64,000 nt of DNA from Mesorhizobium muleiense (GCF_900099905.1 NZ_FNEE01000025.1:1-64000), one strand, 5' to 3'. Shown: positions 10,091 through 19,092, counted from the stretch's first letter. Program-made: numbers and translations. The notes: generated by a model not told the origin, from the letters alone.

Positions 10091-10315
10091 TGGTGACGAC
10101 TCCCATCTACTTACGTCGAAGCGCCACGATGGTGTGCCTTTGGCTTTCTGGCACCGCCTGCTGATCTACTGAGGCAACGCGGCCATCTACCCTTTTGGCA
10201 GCCTACGCCGCCCGGTTCGCCGATTTGCCGGGCCGACTCTTCACAAACTTCGAGCGCGTCGGACCAGAGACAGCATTGCATCTTTCGAGGCATCACTCGC
10301 TCCGGAGATGTAGCC

Positions 10316-10420
10316 TCAACCGTTGATCGCTGGCCCGCCGCCGAGATGCGCGCACAGCACGCTCGAACCCGCCGGAAAGAAGCTTTCTGGATGAGGTCGA
10401 TCATCCCTTTCATCGAGCGA
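10316..10420 (-). pseudogene. acdS 3'-end fragment
   Basis: This segment encodes GMIDLIQKA and, in another frame, FFPAGSSVLCAHLGGGPAIN. Those match GMMDLVQRG and FFPDGSRVLYAHLGGAPAIN at the end of the intact ACC deaminase at 14903-15916. Only about 100 bases remain, with a frameshift. It is a leftover of a second acdS copy. The flanks (10091-10315 and 10421-10720) show nothing I can assign. Confidence 0.75.
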
Positions 10421-10720
10421 GTTCCGTGTTCTCATGCGGGTCAGCCCGCAATAGTGCCGCAGCTCAACCAGCAAAGGCCGTGCCAGTGCGCCTGGCGCGC
10501 AGTTACTGCGTGATAGGCTTCGAAAAGCCCGACAGGCTAAGACGTTCCGCTGTTTTGAACCCGACATGTTTTCTGACGGCTGTCAGATTTTGGACACACA
10601 TCACTCATGCGTCAGTCGCTTAAGACGGAATGGTGTGCTGAGTTCTGCAAATTCGCTGAGAGTGGGCAGTCATGACAAGGTGGTGTTCAACGTCACCGAT
10701 TCCCTGGAAGGAACGCCGCC

Positions 10721-10935
10721 ATGATCAAGACAGAAAGTAAGACCGGCAGCGCTGCCGTCAAAGACATTCTGCTTTGGAACCGGGATAGATTGAACGAGGT
10801 GATCCGCGCGGTGATGCAGGTGCTCGAGGCCGAGATGGACGAGGCGCTGGGTGCTTCGAAAGAGCGAGCGCACGCCGGAGCGTCTCGGCTATCACTCGCG
10901 CTACTACGGGCGGAGAACTACCTGCGCACCTATTG
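10721..10935 (+). pseudogene. IS256-family transposase, N-terminal remnant
   Basis: The reading frame starting MIKTESKTGSAAVKDIL continues with EVIRAVMQVLEAEMDEALGA, the typical N-terminus of IS256-type transposases. The expected continuation (ERTPERLGYHSRYYG) is present only after a frameshift. The catalytic DDE region is missing. The fragment abuts the 3' end of the luxR gene. Confidence 0.75.
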
Positions 10936-11673
10936 CGGTTCGATAATCCCAAGTTTCGACGCCTTTACAGCAGCTAATGTTCTGCTGGTCGAATCCAACT
11001 TCCGCATCACGTTTTTTAGATGGAAATCTACGGTATATCGCGATATCCCTAAAATAGTTCCGATGTCCCATGACGATTTTCCTTGTGACACCAAATCAAT
11101 GCACTGTATTTCTCTCGGAGACAGGTTATGAACTTGCTCCGACGCAGTCGTAGTGTCGAACTTCGTAACCATCAGATGAAACCGTAGCGCGGCCATTTGC
11201 AGGTAAGTGATCGCTCTATTTTGCAATTCGCAGTCCGAGGATTGAGCAAAACTCATAAACCTAAAGCTGTCAGCAGGGCCATGTAATGGGACGGTAACGC
11301 CTGACCTCAAGCCGAATGTTGCTGCTTCGTCCAAGACGCGGCGTCCATCTTCAGTTATGCTTTCATCGGTATACACCTCGCTCCATCGAAAGGCCCCTGC
11401 CTCCTTTCGACCTTTCTTGATGAGTGGGTCTATTTTGGCATAGCCCATTCTCAAGTAGCGCTCCTGCCATTCAGCAGGATAATTCCACATCACCACAGAA
11501 TCCTGTCGGTTCGGCTTGAAAACCCTCTGTTTTGATGCGAGCGGGCCATAGGCAATCCACGGGCAATCGAACTTCAGCGCAAACGCGGACAACAGTTCGA
11601 ACAACTGTTCGGATTGAGCGATATCATCAGTCATGTCGAGGAATAGACCAAACTCGAGCTCAATCCGCGGCAC
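10930..11673 (-). CDS. LuxR-type quorum-sensing regulator, solo
   Basis: A 247-residue regulator. The N-terminal autoinducer-binding domain keeps the family residues Trp, Tyr, Asp-Pro and Trp (WNYPAEWQERYLRMGYAKIDPL; FRWSEV). The C-terminal GerE helix-turn-helix is complete (LSPREIQCIDLVSQGKSSWD; ILGISRYTVDFHLKNVMRKL). The start is a GTG at 11673 because AAGGAG lies five bases upstream. No luxI-type synthase is in the window, so it may answer a signal made elsewhere in the genome or by another cell. It ends against an IS256 remnant. Confidence 0.88.
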   Translation of the reverse strand: MPRIELEFGLFLDMTDDIAQSEQLFELLSAFALKFDCPWIAYGPLASKQRVFKPNRQDSVVMWNYPAEWQERYLRMGYAKIDPLIKKGRKEAGAFRWSEVYTDESITEDGRRVLDEAATFGLRSGVTVPLHGPADSFRFMSFAQSSDCELQNRAITYLQMAALRFHLMVTKFDTTTASEQVHNLSPREIQCIDLVSQGKSSWDIGTILGISRYTVDFHLKNVMRKLDSTSRTLAAVKASKLGIIEPQ

Positions 11674-12372
11674 GATCTCTCCTTCAGTTGCTTTCTCATT
11701 GGTGCACAGCTCCAGCCCAGCATCGCAACATGCGTAGTGCGCAGGAATCGACAGCCGGAGTTTCTTCCGCACCTAAAGACGTACCCTCAAGAGTCGTGCC
11801 ACCTTGCGAGCGGAGCTTTCTTCAGGTTGTAAACCGACTGGAGCAAGGTACCCAGGAGGCGAACCGAACAGCACTGTGTCGGGGAGCGCACAATCCGACA
11901 GTCGAGCATTCGATTGACGGAATATGGGCAGGAAAGTATTCGCGGCGCGTTTTTGAAATCAGCACCTAAGCCCCGAGCACTTGAGAAAGCTGCGTTGCAA
12001 TTGTACTTATTTGATCGAGGCAACGTGATGCACCACGTGATTACCGGCACACGCTCCGCTTATTGGGTAGAGAAAGAACAAGTTCAACATTCAATCGATA
12101 CATCGGCCCTTCTTTTCCAATCTTCCCCGAGTTGGGGAAGCCATAGCAATCGTATTCGACTGGATCGCGGCTGACTTTCTCCAGGCTCGGTAACCTGCTG
12201 AATTTGTCCTTCGGCTGTTCCCGCTCAGTTGGCACGACTTTTGAACCCCACCGTCGTGAGGCGGCAGGAGCTGCCCGCCAAAATTGATGCTGTTGTGGGG
12301 GAGGTCGAAAATTCCAGTTTTGTCATTTAACTTCTTTGGGACCGAGCGTGTCGATGCGCCCGCTTGGAAACT
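11674..12372. other. Divergent gap between luxR and the ABC exporter
   Basis: No gene is supportable here. At 12230-12245 TGGCACGACTTTTGAA resembles a sigma-54 promoter but has GA in place of the obligatory -12 GC, so I do not call it one. Confidence 0.45.
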
Positions 12373-14175
12373 ATGAAACGTTTCCCCGTCCATGGGCGCG
12401 ACGCCACTTGTCGCGACGTTTTCGCCTTTACTGTCCGCCACTGGAGCCGGCAGCCGGTGCGGCTCGCGATCATCATGGCCGCGGTGCTTGCCTCCACGCT
12501 CGTCGACGTGCTGTTGCCGGTCTATTCTGGCCGTCTCATCGACGCTGTTTCTCGTGCTGCTAACGCGGCAGCACCAGCCCGGGATTCAGCTGTTGCAGCA
12601 TTCTCTGTACCGATTGCGCTAGCGCTCGCTGCCATTGCCATGCGCCACATCGCCTTCATTGGCATTAACGACCTTTTGCTGAAGATGATGTCCGATGTCG
12701 CGAACGAAGCTTTCCATCATGTCCAGCGCTTTTCGACAGACTGGCATGCGAACAGCTTCGCCGGCTCGACAGTGCGCAAAATAACGCGCGGCATGTCGGC
12801 GCTCGACCTCCTAAACAGCACTATACTAGTCGCGCTGTTCCCGTCGTTTGTCATCTTGATCGGCTCGACGGTGCTGCTCGGCTGGCACTGGCTGGTCATG
12901 GGCGTGATCTTTACATGCGGCTCTCTGATCTATCTTGCATTCTCGATTTCGCTGTCGCTCAGCTATGTCGCGCCGGCGGCGAGCCTTGCTAACAGATGGG
13001 ACACAAGGCTAGGCGGCGCGCTAGCGGACGCGGTCAGTTGCAACGCTGTGGTCAAAGCCTTCGGTGCAGAGATCCGCGAAGACGAGCGCCTTGCAAATAT
13101 CATGACCAAATGGCGGCACCGCACGCGCCGGAGTTGGGTGCGGGTAACGATCATCGGCTCAACCCAAGGCGTCACTTTGGTTGCGCTCAGGGTGGCGGTG
13201 ATCGGATACGCCTTGCTTCTGTGGTCGCATGGACAGGCAACGCCGGGCGAGATAGCATATGTTCTCACGTCCTTCATCGTCTTACAGGGCTATCTGCGTG
13301 ATGCTGGCCTGCATGTACGCAACGTGCAGCGCTCGGTTAATGAACTGGAAGAACTGGTGGCCATCCACAATCAGCAGCTGGATGTTGCGGATCGACCAGA
13401 GGCCAAGCCGATCCGGATCACGAAGGGCCGTATCGATTTCGAGAACGTCCACTTCCGCTACGCCAACCATCCCCTGCCGATCTATAGCGAATGTTCGCTG
13501 TCGATTGAAGCTGGCGAAAGGGTTGGGTTGGTTGGACCCTCCGGTTCCGGCAAGACAACATTCGTGAAGCTCATCCAGAGACTCTACGACCTGAGCGGCG
13601 GCCGGATCCTGATAGACGGCCAGGACGTCTCCGAGGTGACCCAAGAGTCGCTCCGTTCGCAGATCGCGATAGTGCAGCAGGAGCCTATCCTGTTTCACAG
13701 GTCGCTTGCCGAGAACATCGCCTATGGCCGGCCTGGCGCGAGCCAGGCCGAGATCGAGCAAGCGGCACGGCTGGCCAGTGCGCACGACTTCATCGCGCCC
13801 CTGCCGAAGGGCTATGGGACATTGGTCGGCGAAAGGGGTTTGAAGCTCTCCGGCGGCGAGCGCCAGCGCGTGGCGATCGCGCGCGCCTTCCTCGCGAACG
13901 CGCCGATCCTTATCCTGGATGAGGCCACATCGAGCCTCGATTCGGAATCCGAGGTGCTCATTCAACAAGCGGTGGATCGGTTGATGGTGGGTCGAACCAC
14001 ACTCGTCATCGCACACCGGCTGTCGACAGTCCGCTCGCTCGATCGGCTGCTCGTCTTCGATCGTGGCCGCATCATGGAGGACGGCGATCATGCCGCGCTG
14101 ATCGATCTCGATGGTGGCATTTACCGCCGCCTCTTCGAACGGCAGGCGTTGGAACTAGCGAAGGGCCTGGCCTGA
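12373..14175 (+). CDS. ABC exporter, fused permease and ATPase (type I, MsbA-like)
   Basis: A 600-residue half-transporter. The first ~320 residues form a six-helix membrane domain. The ATPase follows, with Walker A GPSGSGKTT (near 395), Q-loop IVQQEPILF, signature LSGGERQRVAIARA (near 500), Walker B ILILDEATSSLD (near 522) and the switch His in VIAHRLSTV. It should work as a homodimer exporting lipid, peptide or drug-like substrates. The ATG at 12373 was preferred; a TTG nine bases earlier is the alternative. It stands alone and its substrate is unknown. Confidence 0.9.
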   Translation: MKRFPVHGRDATCRDVFAFTVRHWSRQPVRLAIIMAAVLASTLVDVLLPVYSGRLIDAVSRAANAAAPARDSAVAAFSVPIALALAAIAMRHIAFIGINDLLLKMMSDVANEAFHHVQRFSTDWHANSFAGSTVRKITRGMSALDLLNSTILVALFPSFVILIGSTVLLGWHWLVMGVIFTCGSLIYLAFSISLSLSYVAPAASLANRWDTRLGGALADAVSCNAVVKAFGAEIREDERLANIMTKWRHRTRRSWVRVTIIGSTQGVTLVALRVAVIGYALLLWSHGQATPGEIAYVLTSFIVLQGYLRDAGLHVRNVQRSVNELEELVAIHNQQLDVADRPEAKPIRITKGRIDFENVHFRYANHPLPIYSECSLSIEAGERVGLVGPSGSGKTTFVKLIQRLYDLSGGRILIDGQDVSEVTQESLRSQIAIVQQEPILFHRSLAENIAYGRPGASQAEIEQAARLASAHDFIAPLPKGYGTLVGERGLKLSGGERQRVAIARAFLANAPILILDEATSSLDSESEVLIQQAVDRLMVGRTTLVIAHRLSTVRSLDRLLVFDRGRIMEDGDHAALIDLDGGIYRRLFERQALELAKGLA

Positions 14176-14635
14176 GCGCCAACCGGGTTGCGCGATGCGC
14201 CGAGCCGTTGCCGGAGAGGCGTGTGGCAGTGAGGCCTTACCGACGAGCGGCGGGCGTTACGGCCGGCAAAACCAGCACGGCCGGAACTGTCCGCCAAGCG
14301 GGCGGGCGGGAATGCACCACGTCTAAGCTTCGGCGAATGCGCGCAGTTACACCCGGGCACCGAATTGTCGCGCCTCACGGCGAACGCACCAAAAGGGCGG
14401 GAATCTCGACGGTCATTTGGGTCCGGGAAGTTGTGCGGACCTCGCCGTTACCCACATTTCGCCAAAGGAAGCGAAGTCAACGCACATTGAAGAGGGCGGT
14501 GCTTCCGGCCGGCTGGGAGCCCTGTCGCTGGCCCACCTGCCGCACACGCCGGCCACGTCAACGCATCAAACTCCCTTCGGTTCGCAAAGTCGTCCCTCGG
14601 AGACCCGGAAGCGCAGGAGCTCCGACCGCAGTCCT
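14176..14635. other. Gap, nothing recognised
   Basis: The bases between the ABC exporter and the queC remnant hold only overlapping short ORFs on both strands. Confidence 0.4.
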
Positions 14636-14860
14636 CGCTCAACTCTCGCCATCTGCTCCGGGGGATTGGATTCCGTTCCCTTGCTAACAGAGTGGCAGCT
14701 GAGCACGAACTCGCCGGCCTCGTGTCTTTCTACGGCCAACGGCATAGGAAGAGATTGGATTCGCCGGCCCTCTGCGGAGCGAATGAACAGTTCTACAGAT
14801 CATCGACGTCCGCGAAATTGACCTCGGCCTTTCCGGCCCAGCGCTGAACAGTGCTATGCA
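14636..14860 (+). pseudogene. queC 5'-end remnant
   Basis: The fragment reads TLAICSGGLDSV, then (other frame) VAAEHELAGLVSF, YGQRHRKRL, and finally QIIDVREIDLGLSGPALNS. Each piece matches the first ~90 residues of the intact QueC encoded at 39381-40082 (TLAVCSGGLDSV; VAAEHELTGLLSF; YGQRHRKEL; QIIDIGEIGRGLSGSALTD). At least two frameshifts make it non-functional. It converges on acdS. Confidence 0.85.
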
Positions 14861-14902
14861 CGTCCGGTACGGCAGGACGGCGGAATCGTAGTCTGCCGAA
14901 CG

Positions 14903-15916
14903 TTAGCCGTTGCGAAAGGTGTAGCCGTACCCGTTGATCGCCGGGGCGCCACCGAGATGTGCGTAGAGGACCCTCGATCCATCTGGAAAGAAGCCCCTCT
15001 GGACGAGATCCATCATCCCTTGCATCGATTTGCCCTCGTAAACGGGATCGGTAATCATGCCCTCGAGCCGCGCGCACAGACGGATTGCCTCTTTGGTTTC
15101 CTCCGATGGAACGCCATAACGCGGATACGCGTAGTCCTCGAGCAATACCACGTCTTCCTCCACAAGTTCCGTCCCGAGATCGACGAGCATCGCTGTATGT
15201 TGGGCTATGCCAAGCACCTGCGCCTTGGTCTTGGCGGGGGTGGCAGAGGCATCGATACCGATCACGTTGCGATGTCGACCGTCCTTGGCGAACCCGACGA
15301 GCATGCCGCCGTGGGTTGAACCAGTCACCGTACAGACGACGATATAGTCGAAGGCAAACCCAAGCTGCTTTTCCTGGGCGCGCACCTCCTCAGCGAACCC
15401 CACATAGCCCAGGCCGCCGTATTTGTGGACAGAGGCGCCGGCCGGTATCGCATAGGGCCTGCCGCCCCTTGCCTTGACCTCATAAAGTGCCTTTTCCCAG
15501 CTGCGGCGGATGCCGATGTCAAAGCCCTCGTCAACCAGGCGCACCTCTGCCCCCATGATGCGGCTCAAGAGGATATTGCCGACCCGGTCGTAGACGGCAT
15601 CATCATGTGGGACCCAGCTCTCCTGGACCAGGAGGCATTTCATGCCGATCTTGGCGGCGACCGCAGCGACCATGCGCGTATGGTTGGACTGCACGCCACC
15701 GATTGTGACGAGCGTATCGGCATCTGACGCGATCGCGTCGGGCACAATGTATTCGAGCTTGCGCAGCTTGTTTCCGCCGAACGCGAGACCGGAGTTGCAG
15801 TCCTCGCGTTTGGCGTAGATTTCCACCTTGTCGCCCAGATGCTTGCCGAGGCGGTCGAGCCTCTCGATCGGCGTGGGCCCAAAGGTGAGCGGATAACGTT
15901 CGAATTTTTCCAGCAT
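14903..15916 (-). CDS. acdS: 1-aminocyclopropane-1-carboxylate deaminase
   Basis: A 337-residue PLP enzyme of the tryptophan synthase beta fold. It cleaves ACC, the plant ethylene precursor, to 2-oxobutyrate and ammonia, lowering ethylene and favouring nodulation. The PLP lysine is in AFGGNKLRKLEY (Lys50). GGVQSNHTRMVAAVA is the conserved phosphate-side motif. The ending GSRVLYAHLGGAPAINGYG is typical. The start at 15916 follows GGAGAGAGG. In Mesorhizobium acdS is known to be NifA-dependent. Here I see only a weak GG-N10-GC element upstream and no TGT-N10-ACA site, so that control is not demonstrated. A 3' fragment of another copy lies at 10316-10420. Confidence 0.95.
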   Translation of the reverse strand: MLEKFERYPLTFGPTPIERLDRLGKHLGDKVEIYAKREDCNSGLAFGGNKLRKLEYIVPDAIASDADTLVTIGGVQSNHTRMVAAVAAKIGMKCLLVQESWVPHDDAVYDRVGNILLSRIMGAEVRLVDEGFDIGIRRSWEKALYEVKARGGRPYAIPAGASVHKYGGLGYVGFAEEVRAQEKQLGFAFDYIVVCTVTGSTHGGMLVGFAKDGRHRNVIGIDASATPAKTKAQVLGIAQHTAMLVDLGTELVEEDVVLLEDYAYPRYGVPSEETKEAIRLCARLEGMITDPVYEGKSMQGMMDLVQRGFFPDGSRVLYAHLGGAPAINGYGYTFRNG

Positions 15917-16247
15917 CCTCTCTCCAGCAAAAAAGTACCTGAACCGGCTACGCACCGGTCAGCCCAAGGGTGCGTGTGATCAAAGCCACCCGTCTTTCGA
16001 AGCGGGTGCAGAAGACGTTCATCGTTATTGCAGCACCGAGTTTGTCATTGCGACAAGCAGACCGCATCCAGCGTGCTGCGATGACTCTTATGTGCCTAAT
16101 CGACCAACCACCCGCATCTCCCGGCCTAAGGGCAAACCGAATGTGGTCGCGTCTTAGCCGAACACAGATTCCCTATACGATCAACTCAGTCATCAGAGGG
16201 TGACCAAAATTGGTGTGGGTCTGAGCACTGATCCTGTCATCCGCGCA
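15917..16247. other. acdS upstream region, no gene
   Basis: On the minus strand a GG-N10-GC element (TTGGGCTGACCGGTGCG, about 15953-15969) is a poor sigma-54 candidate. I see no NifA site and no ORF worth calling. Confidence 0.4.
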
Positions 16248-16625
16248 TCAAAGCAGCAGCACATGCTGGGCATTCGACCATAAGCCGGGACAACAGCTGA
16301 AAATTTCATTCCGCAGCTGATCAGAGTCAGGCGACTGATACCGAGCTTCCCTGGAACCATTGACATGCTGGCCCATGTGGCGAGTTCCACGAGCTCGGCT
16401 AGACCGCCAGATCAGAAAGAGCACGGTGTCGAGATAGCCGGCCTGAAGCAGCAGCGAACAGGCCAGCGTCGTGACGACTGCCACATGGGTCCAATGCGAA
16501 GCGAAGTAAACCATCGACGCATTGCTGCACAGGACCAGCCCCACGAGCCGACAAAAGATATGAAGTGCAACGCCGTTCTCCTGGTTTTTCGCCAGATCAT
16601 GTTGCGAGCTCGTCGGCCGCAACAT
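16248..16625 (-). CDS. ExoX-like exopolysaccharide production repressor (start uncertain)
   Basis: The part from about 16571 onward encodes a short membrane segment pair, HIFCRLVGLVLCSNASMVYF and LACSLLLQAGYLDTVLFLIW. The last piece matches the LLQ-GY--VLFL-WR hallmark of small rhizobial exopolysaccharide production repressor (ExoX/Psi) proteins. The expected start codon next to HIF is absent. The nearest in-frame ATG is at 16625, inside the fdxB 3' end, giving 125 residues. Either translation is coupled to fdxB, or the start has been lost and this is a pseudogene. It would be last in the fdxB operon. Confidence 0.5.
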   Translation of the reverse strand: MLRPTSSQHDLAKNQENGVALHIFCRLVGLVLCSNASMVYFASHWTHVAVVTTLACSLLLQAGYLDTVLFLIWRSSRARGTRHMGQHVNGSREARYQSPDSDQLRNEIFSCCPGLWSNAQHVLLL

Positions 16626-16914
16626 GCGTCTGGCAGTTCTTGGGGCAGACGCGGGCGCAGGCTCCGCAGCCGATGCAGCGGCCGGCATTGTCAACAACCA
16701 TGATCATGCGATTGAGCTCGCCATCGAAATCGTCATCCTCGTCATTGCAGGGGCCGAGGATTTCACCCGCGTCATCGACGCCGTGAAGATGCATGACATC
16801 GCGCGAGCAGACCTTGAAACAACGGCCGCAGCCGATGCAGGTCTTGCTATCGATGAAGGTCAGGTACGACGGCATCCAAATGGAGCCGTCACGGGTGGTG
16901 AATGTGCGCATCAT
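16597..16914 (-). CDS. fdxB: Nif-specific ferredoxin III
   Basis: A 105-residue ferredoxin with two cluster-binding cysteine groups: CIGCGRCFKVC (about residues 26-36) and CIGCGACARVCPKNC (about 80-94). This is the FdxB type found in rhizobial nif clusters, thought to pass electrons to nitrogenase or to cofactor assembly. Its ATG overlaps the stop of the DUF683 gene (ATGA), so the two are translationally coupled. Confidence 0.9.
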   Translation of the reverse strand: MMRTFTTRDGSIWMPSYLTFIDSKTCIGCGRCFKVCSRDVMHLHGVDDAGEILGPCNDEDDDFDGELNRMIMVVDNAGRCIGCGACARVCPKNCQTHVAADELAT

Positions 16915-17114
16915 CCTAAATTCTTCATTGAAGCGAGTTCTCTCTTGGCAACGTCCAACTCGGCATAAACGGCGTGGGTTTTCTCGGCGACATCCTGTAT
17001 GTCGGCCCACTTTTTCGGCAGACCCTCGACAAGGTCCTGCAATGCCATCTTGGCAATAGCTGCACGCAACTGGAGCTTTCGGACTTTCTTCCTCATCTTA
17101 TCTAGGTCTGACAT
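16911..17114 (-). CDS. Nif-associated DUF683 small protein
   Basis: A 67-residue, mostly helical protein (MSDLDKMRKKVRKLQLRAA; MALQDLVEGLPKKW). It matches the DUF683 family that sits between the DUF269 gene and fdxB in nif clusters. The start at 17114 follows AGGAAGGA. The function is unknown beyond the constant link with nif genes. Confidence 0.88.
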   Translation of the reverse strand: MSDLDKMRKKVRKLQLRAAIAKMALQDLVEGLPKKWADIQDVAEKTHAVYAELDVAKRELASMKNLG

Positions 17115-17160
17115 AGATCCTTCCTGGAACAATGGTTTTCTTGATGCGCGCCATCTCGGG

Positions 17161-17589
17161 CTAGGCTTCAGTGGCTGCAGTCGCATCGTCGACCAGTTTC
17201 GTACCGGCCTCAGCCAGTTTGCGGAAAGTCTCGAAGCCGAACCGGTGGACGTCTCGATAGAACGACCAACCGCCGGAAGCCCCCAGGGGTTTCATTCCAA
17301 TTATTGGCGACGTCGACGCGCCGGAGCGCTCCTCAATCGCAAGCGCCACGGCGGTGTAAAACATGTCGAGCCTCCACAGCGCGTCAGGATCGGGATCGCC
17401 GCCAAAGGGTATCGCACATTGCTGTTGCTTGGTGATGATGAACTCGCCCAGCAGCTCGGCGTCCGAATTGCCTTCCCATAAGCCGAAGGAATCCTGAGTA
17501 CGGATCAGCCGCAGAAGGCATTTGACAAACGGGGAAGCAAGGGCCTCGTCGTCCTTGTTGACAGCAGGGCCACCCGGTGCATGAGGCAT
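17161..17589 (-). CDS. NifX-associated DUF269 protein, second copy with internal deletion
   Basis: 142 residues, homologous to the DUF269 protein at 28124-28603 (ASPFVKCLLRLIRTQDSFG; ELLGEFIITKQQQ; GDPDPDALWRLDMFY; DVHRFGFETF). The segment before DVHRFGFE is damaged: LGASGGWSFYR stands where the other copy has a longer stretch with FTTGRLVVLSKTLR. At DNA level this is a shifted and shortened version of the same bases. The frame is restored, so a protein could be made, but one of the core strands is gone. The start at 17589 follows TGAGGAA. It precedes DUF683 and fdxB. Confidence 0.75.
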   Translation of the reverse strand: MPHAPGGPAVNKDDEALASPFVKCLLRLIRTQDSFGLWEGNSDAELLGEFIITKQQQCAIPFGGDPDPDALWRLDMFYTAVALAIEERSGASTSPIIGMKPLGASGGWSFYRDVHRFGFETFRKLAEAGTKLVDDATAATEA

Positions 17590-17605
17590 TTCGTTGTTCC
17601 TCATT

Positions 17606-17700
17606 TCAGTCTTCGTCTTCGAGAGACGATTTCCCTTTCCTGCGATGCCCACTCCGGGCCCACTTGCGTGGCCGACGAATGGCTTGGGCGGGCCAACCCC
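17606..17700 (-). pseudogene. nifX 3'-end remnant
   Basis: Just upstream of the second DUF269 copy the minus strand reads as a decayed version of the end of nifX (SLEDED-stop, compared with SFEDED-stop at 28618). The spacing to the next ATG is similar in both places. Together with the DUF269 copy this shows that a nifX-DUF269 block was duplicated. Confidence 0.65.
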
Positions 17701-17934
17701 ACCCAAGAATGCCCCGTGGCCGACCTCGACATGTCCACGAGTGCGAGACCTACGGCGCGAATTCGCGGCGCACATCGTCTGCGCCGCGATCCGACCGGTG
17801 GTCAACGCAATTGAAATCCAACCTGCCCCAAGCCGCCTGCCCTTGCTGCATCGACATACTTGCTGCGAAGCGAGCCTCGATGGGCGGATTGGGCAGTGTT
17901 CAGTTCCAATTGTCATCCCCTTCGCGATATTTGC

Positions 17935-19092
17935 TCAGGAAGTGACTGCGTTTTGAGTTTCGGATGCCTTGTTTTGCGGAGCCACACAAAGATCCGCGTG
18001 ACAGGCAGGCTCACCCGTGTAGTTGGCCAGTGCTTGGAGCAATGGGGTGAGGTAGTACTGTTTGGTATGGTCCGGCATTGGCTCCGGGTGGTCCAGCGAT
18101 TTGATTGCCACCTCGATCAACTCGATCGCGCGATCCTTGTTGCCGCTCTCGTAATAATACTGAGCGACCGGGATGTACCAACGGAATTTAAGGGGCCCGT
18201 CGCCTTGCGGAGGATTAAGTTCCAGGATCTGTTCTGAGAGCTCGTTGCCCATCGCAAAGCGATCATCATGCGGAAGATGGGAGTTGTCGATCGTGGGATC
18301 GAAGAGTTGGTTCAGCGCCATGACCATCCAAGACACCGCTTCGAACTTTTTGTCGATCGCGTCCTCGACCAATTCTCGCATGACCGGCATGCCGGTCTTG
18401 ATGTCGCGCAGCTTGTGAAGCAGAAGATCCGCATGAATCTGCCGGAACTCATAAGAGTCTGGCATCAAGGCGAGGCCTTCTTCGATGGCCAAGAGCGCCG
18501 CCGTCCAATCCTCGGCCTGCATCGCCGGCGTAAGTTTGGCGTATATCGGCCGGGTAAGCGACATTTCGCGCGCTGCAAGTTGGTTATGCGCGATGCGCTT
18601 TGCATCGGCGGCTTTCGCTTCATAGCTGCTGCGCCAGCTGCCGTTAAGGACTTTCGGCAAAACGTCATCGAGTTCCGCCGGGTGGCCAATAAAAGCGATG
18701 TGGCCGTCGCGGTCGACCACGAACGAGGTGGGAATCCCAATCGAAGAGCTGGGATCCATCCAGAGCTTGTTCATTTCGCCAATGTAATCGAACCCGATAC
18801 GATAATTCAGATTCGGGAACTTCTCGGTCAGCCAGGCATCCACGTTGGTCCGCGCCTCGTCCGCGGTTGCAGCCTGTTCGCAAGCTGCGACTCCGATAAT
18901 CTCAAATCCGCTGTCTTTATATTTCTCCTGCAGTTCAATCAAATGGGGCATGGCGTCGACACATGGTCCGCACCAAGTCGCCCAAAATTCAACGAGGTAG
19001 ACCTTGCCGGGCTTAAAGTTCGTGACGGGCTCGCCACGCAGCCAGTTCTCCACTTTGATCGGAGGAGCCGGGGACCCCATACGCAGTTCCAT
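17935..19092 (-). CDS. TlpA-like thioredoxin protein with helical-repeat C-terminus
   Basis: 385 residues. Residues 1-150 are a TlpA/ResA-type thioredoxin fold with the redox motif WATWCGPC (near 40) and the cis-Pro region SIGIPTSFVVD. Residues ~170-360 are helical and TPR-like (WTAALLAIEEGLALMPDS; YYYESGNKDRAIELIEVA). No signal peptide is visible, so it is probably cytoplasmic, unlike classic TlpA. The ATG at 19092 was preferred; a GTG at 19119 is possible. A strong sigma-54 promoter and a NifA site lie upstream. It would head the operon with the DUF269 copy, DUF683 and fdxB, although 345 bases separate it from DUF269. A role in thiol protection during nitrogen fixation is inference. Confidence 0.82.
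   Translation of the reverse strand: MELRMGSPAPPIKVENWLRGEPVTNFKPGKVYLVEFWATWCGPCVDAMPHLIELQEKYKDSGFEIIGVAACEQAATADEARTNVDAWLTEKFPNLNYRIGFDYIGEMNKLWMDPSSSIGIPTSFVVDRDGHIAFIGHPAELDDVLPKVLNGSWRSSYEAKAADAKRIAHNQLAAREMSLTRPIYAKLTPAMQAEDWTAALLAIEEGLALMPDSYEFRQIHADLLLHKLRDIKTGMPVMRELVEDAIDKKFEAVSWMVMALNQLFDPTIDNSHLPHDDRFAMGNELSEQILELNPPQGDGPLKFRWYIPVAQYYYESGNKDRAIELIEVAIKSLDHPEPMPDHTKQYYLTPLLQALANYTGEPACHADLCVAPQNKASETQNAVTS

Noticed and set aside
12088..12122. Possible nod box (TTCAATCGATACATCGG ...)
   Set aside because: It shares only short pieces with the nod box consensus at wrong spacing, and no nod gene follows.
12230..12245. Sigma-54-like element before the ABC exporter (TGGCACGACTTTTGAA)
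   Set aside because: The -24 part is perfect, but the -12 GC is GA, which normally abolishes recognition. No NifA site is nearby.
15953..15969. GG-N10-GC element upstream of acdS
   Set aside because: Only the dinucleotides match and there is no TGT-N10-ACA site, so it is too weak to call, although NifA control of acdS is known in Mesorhizobium.
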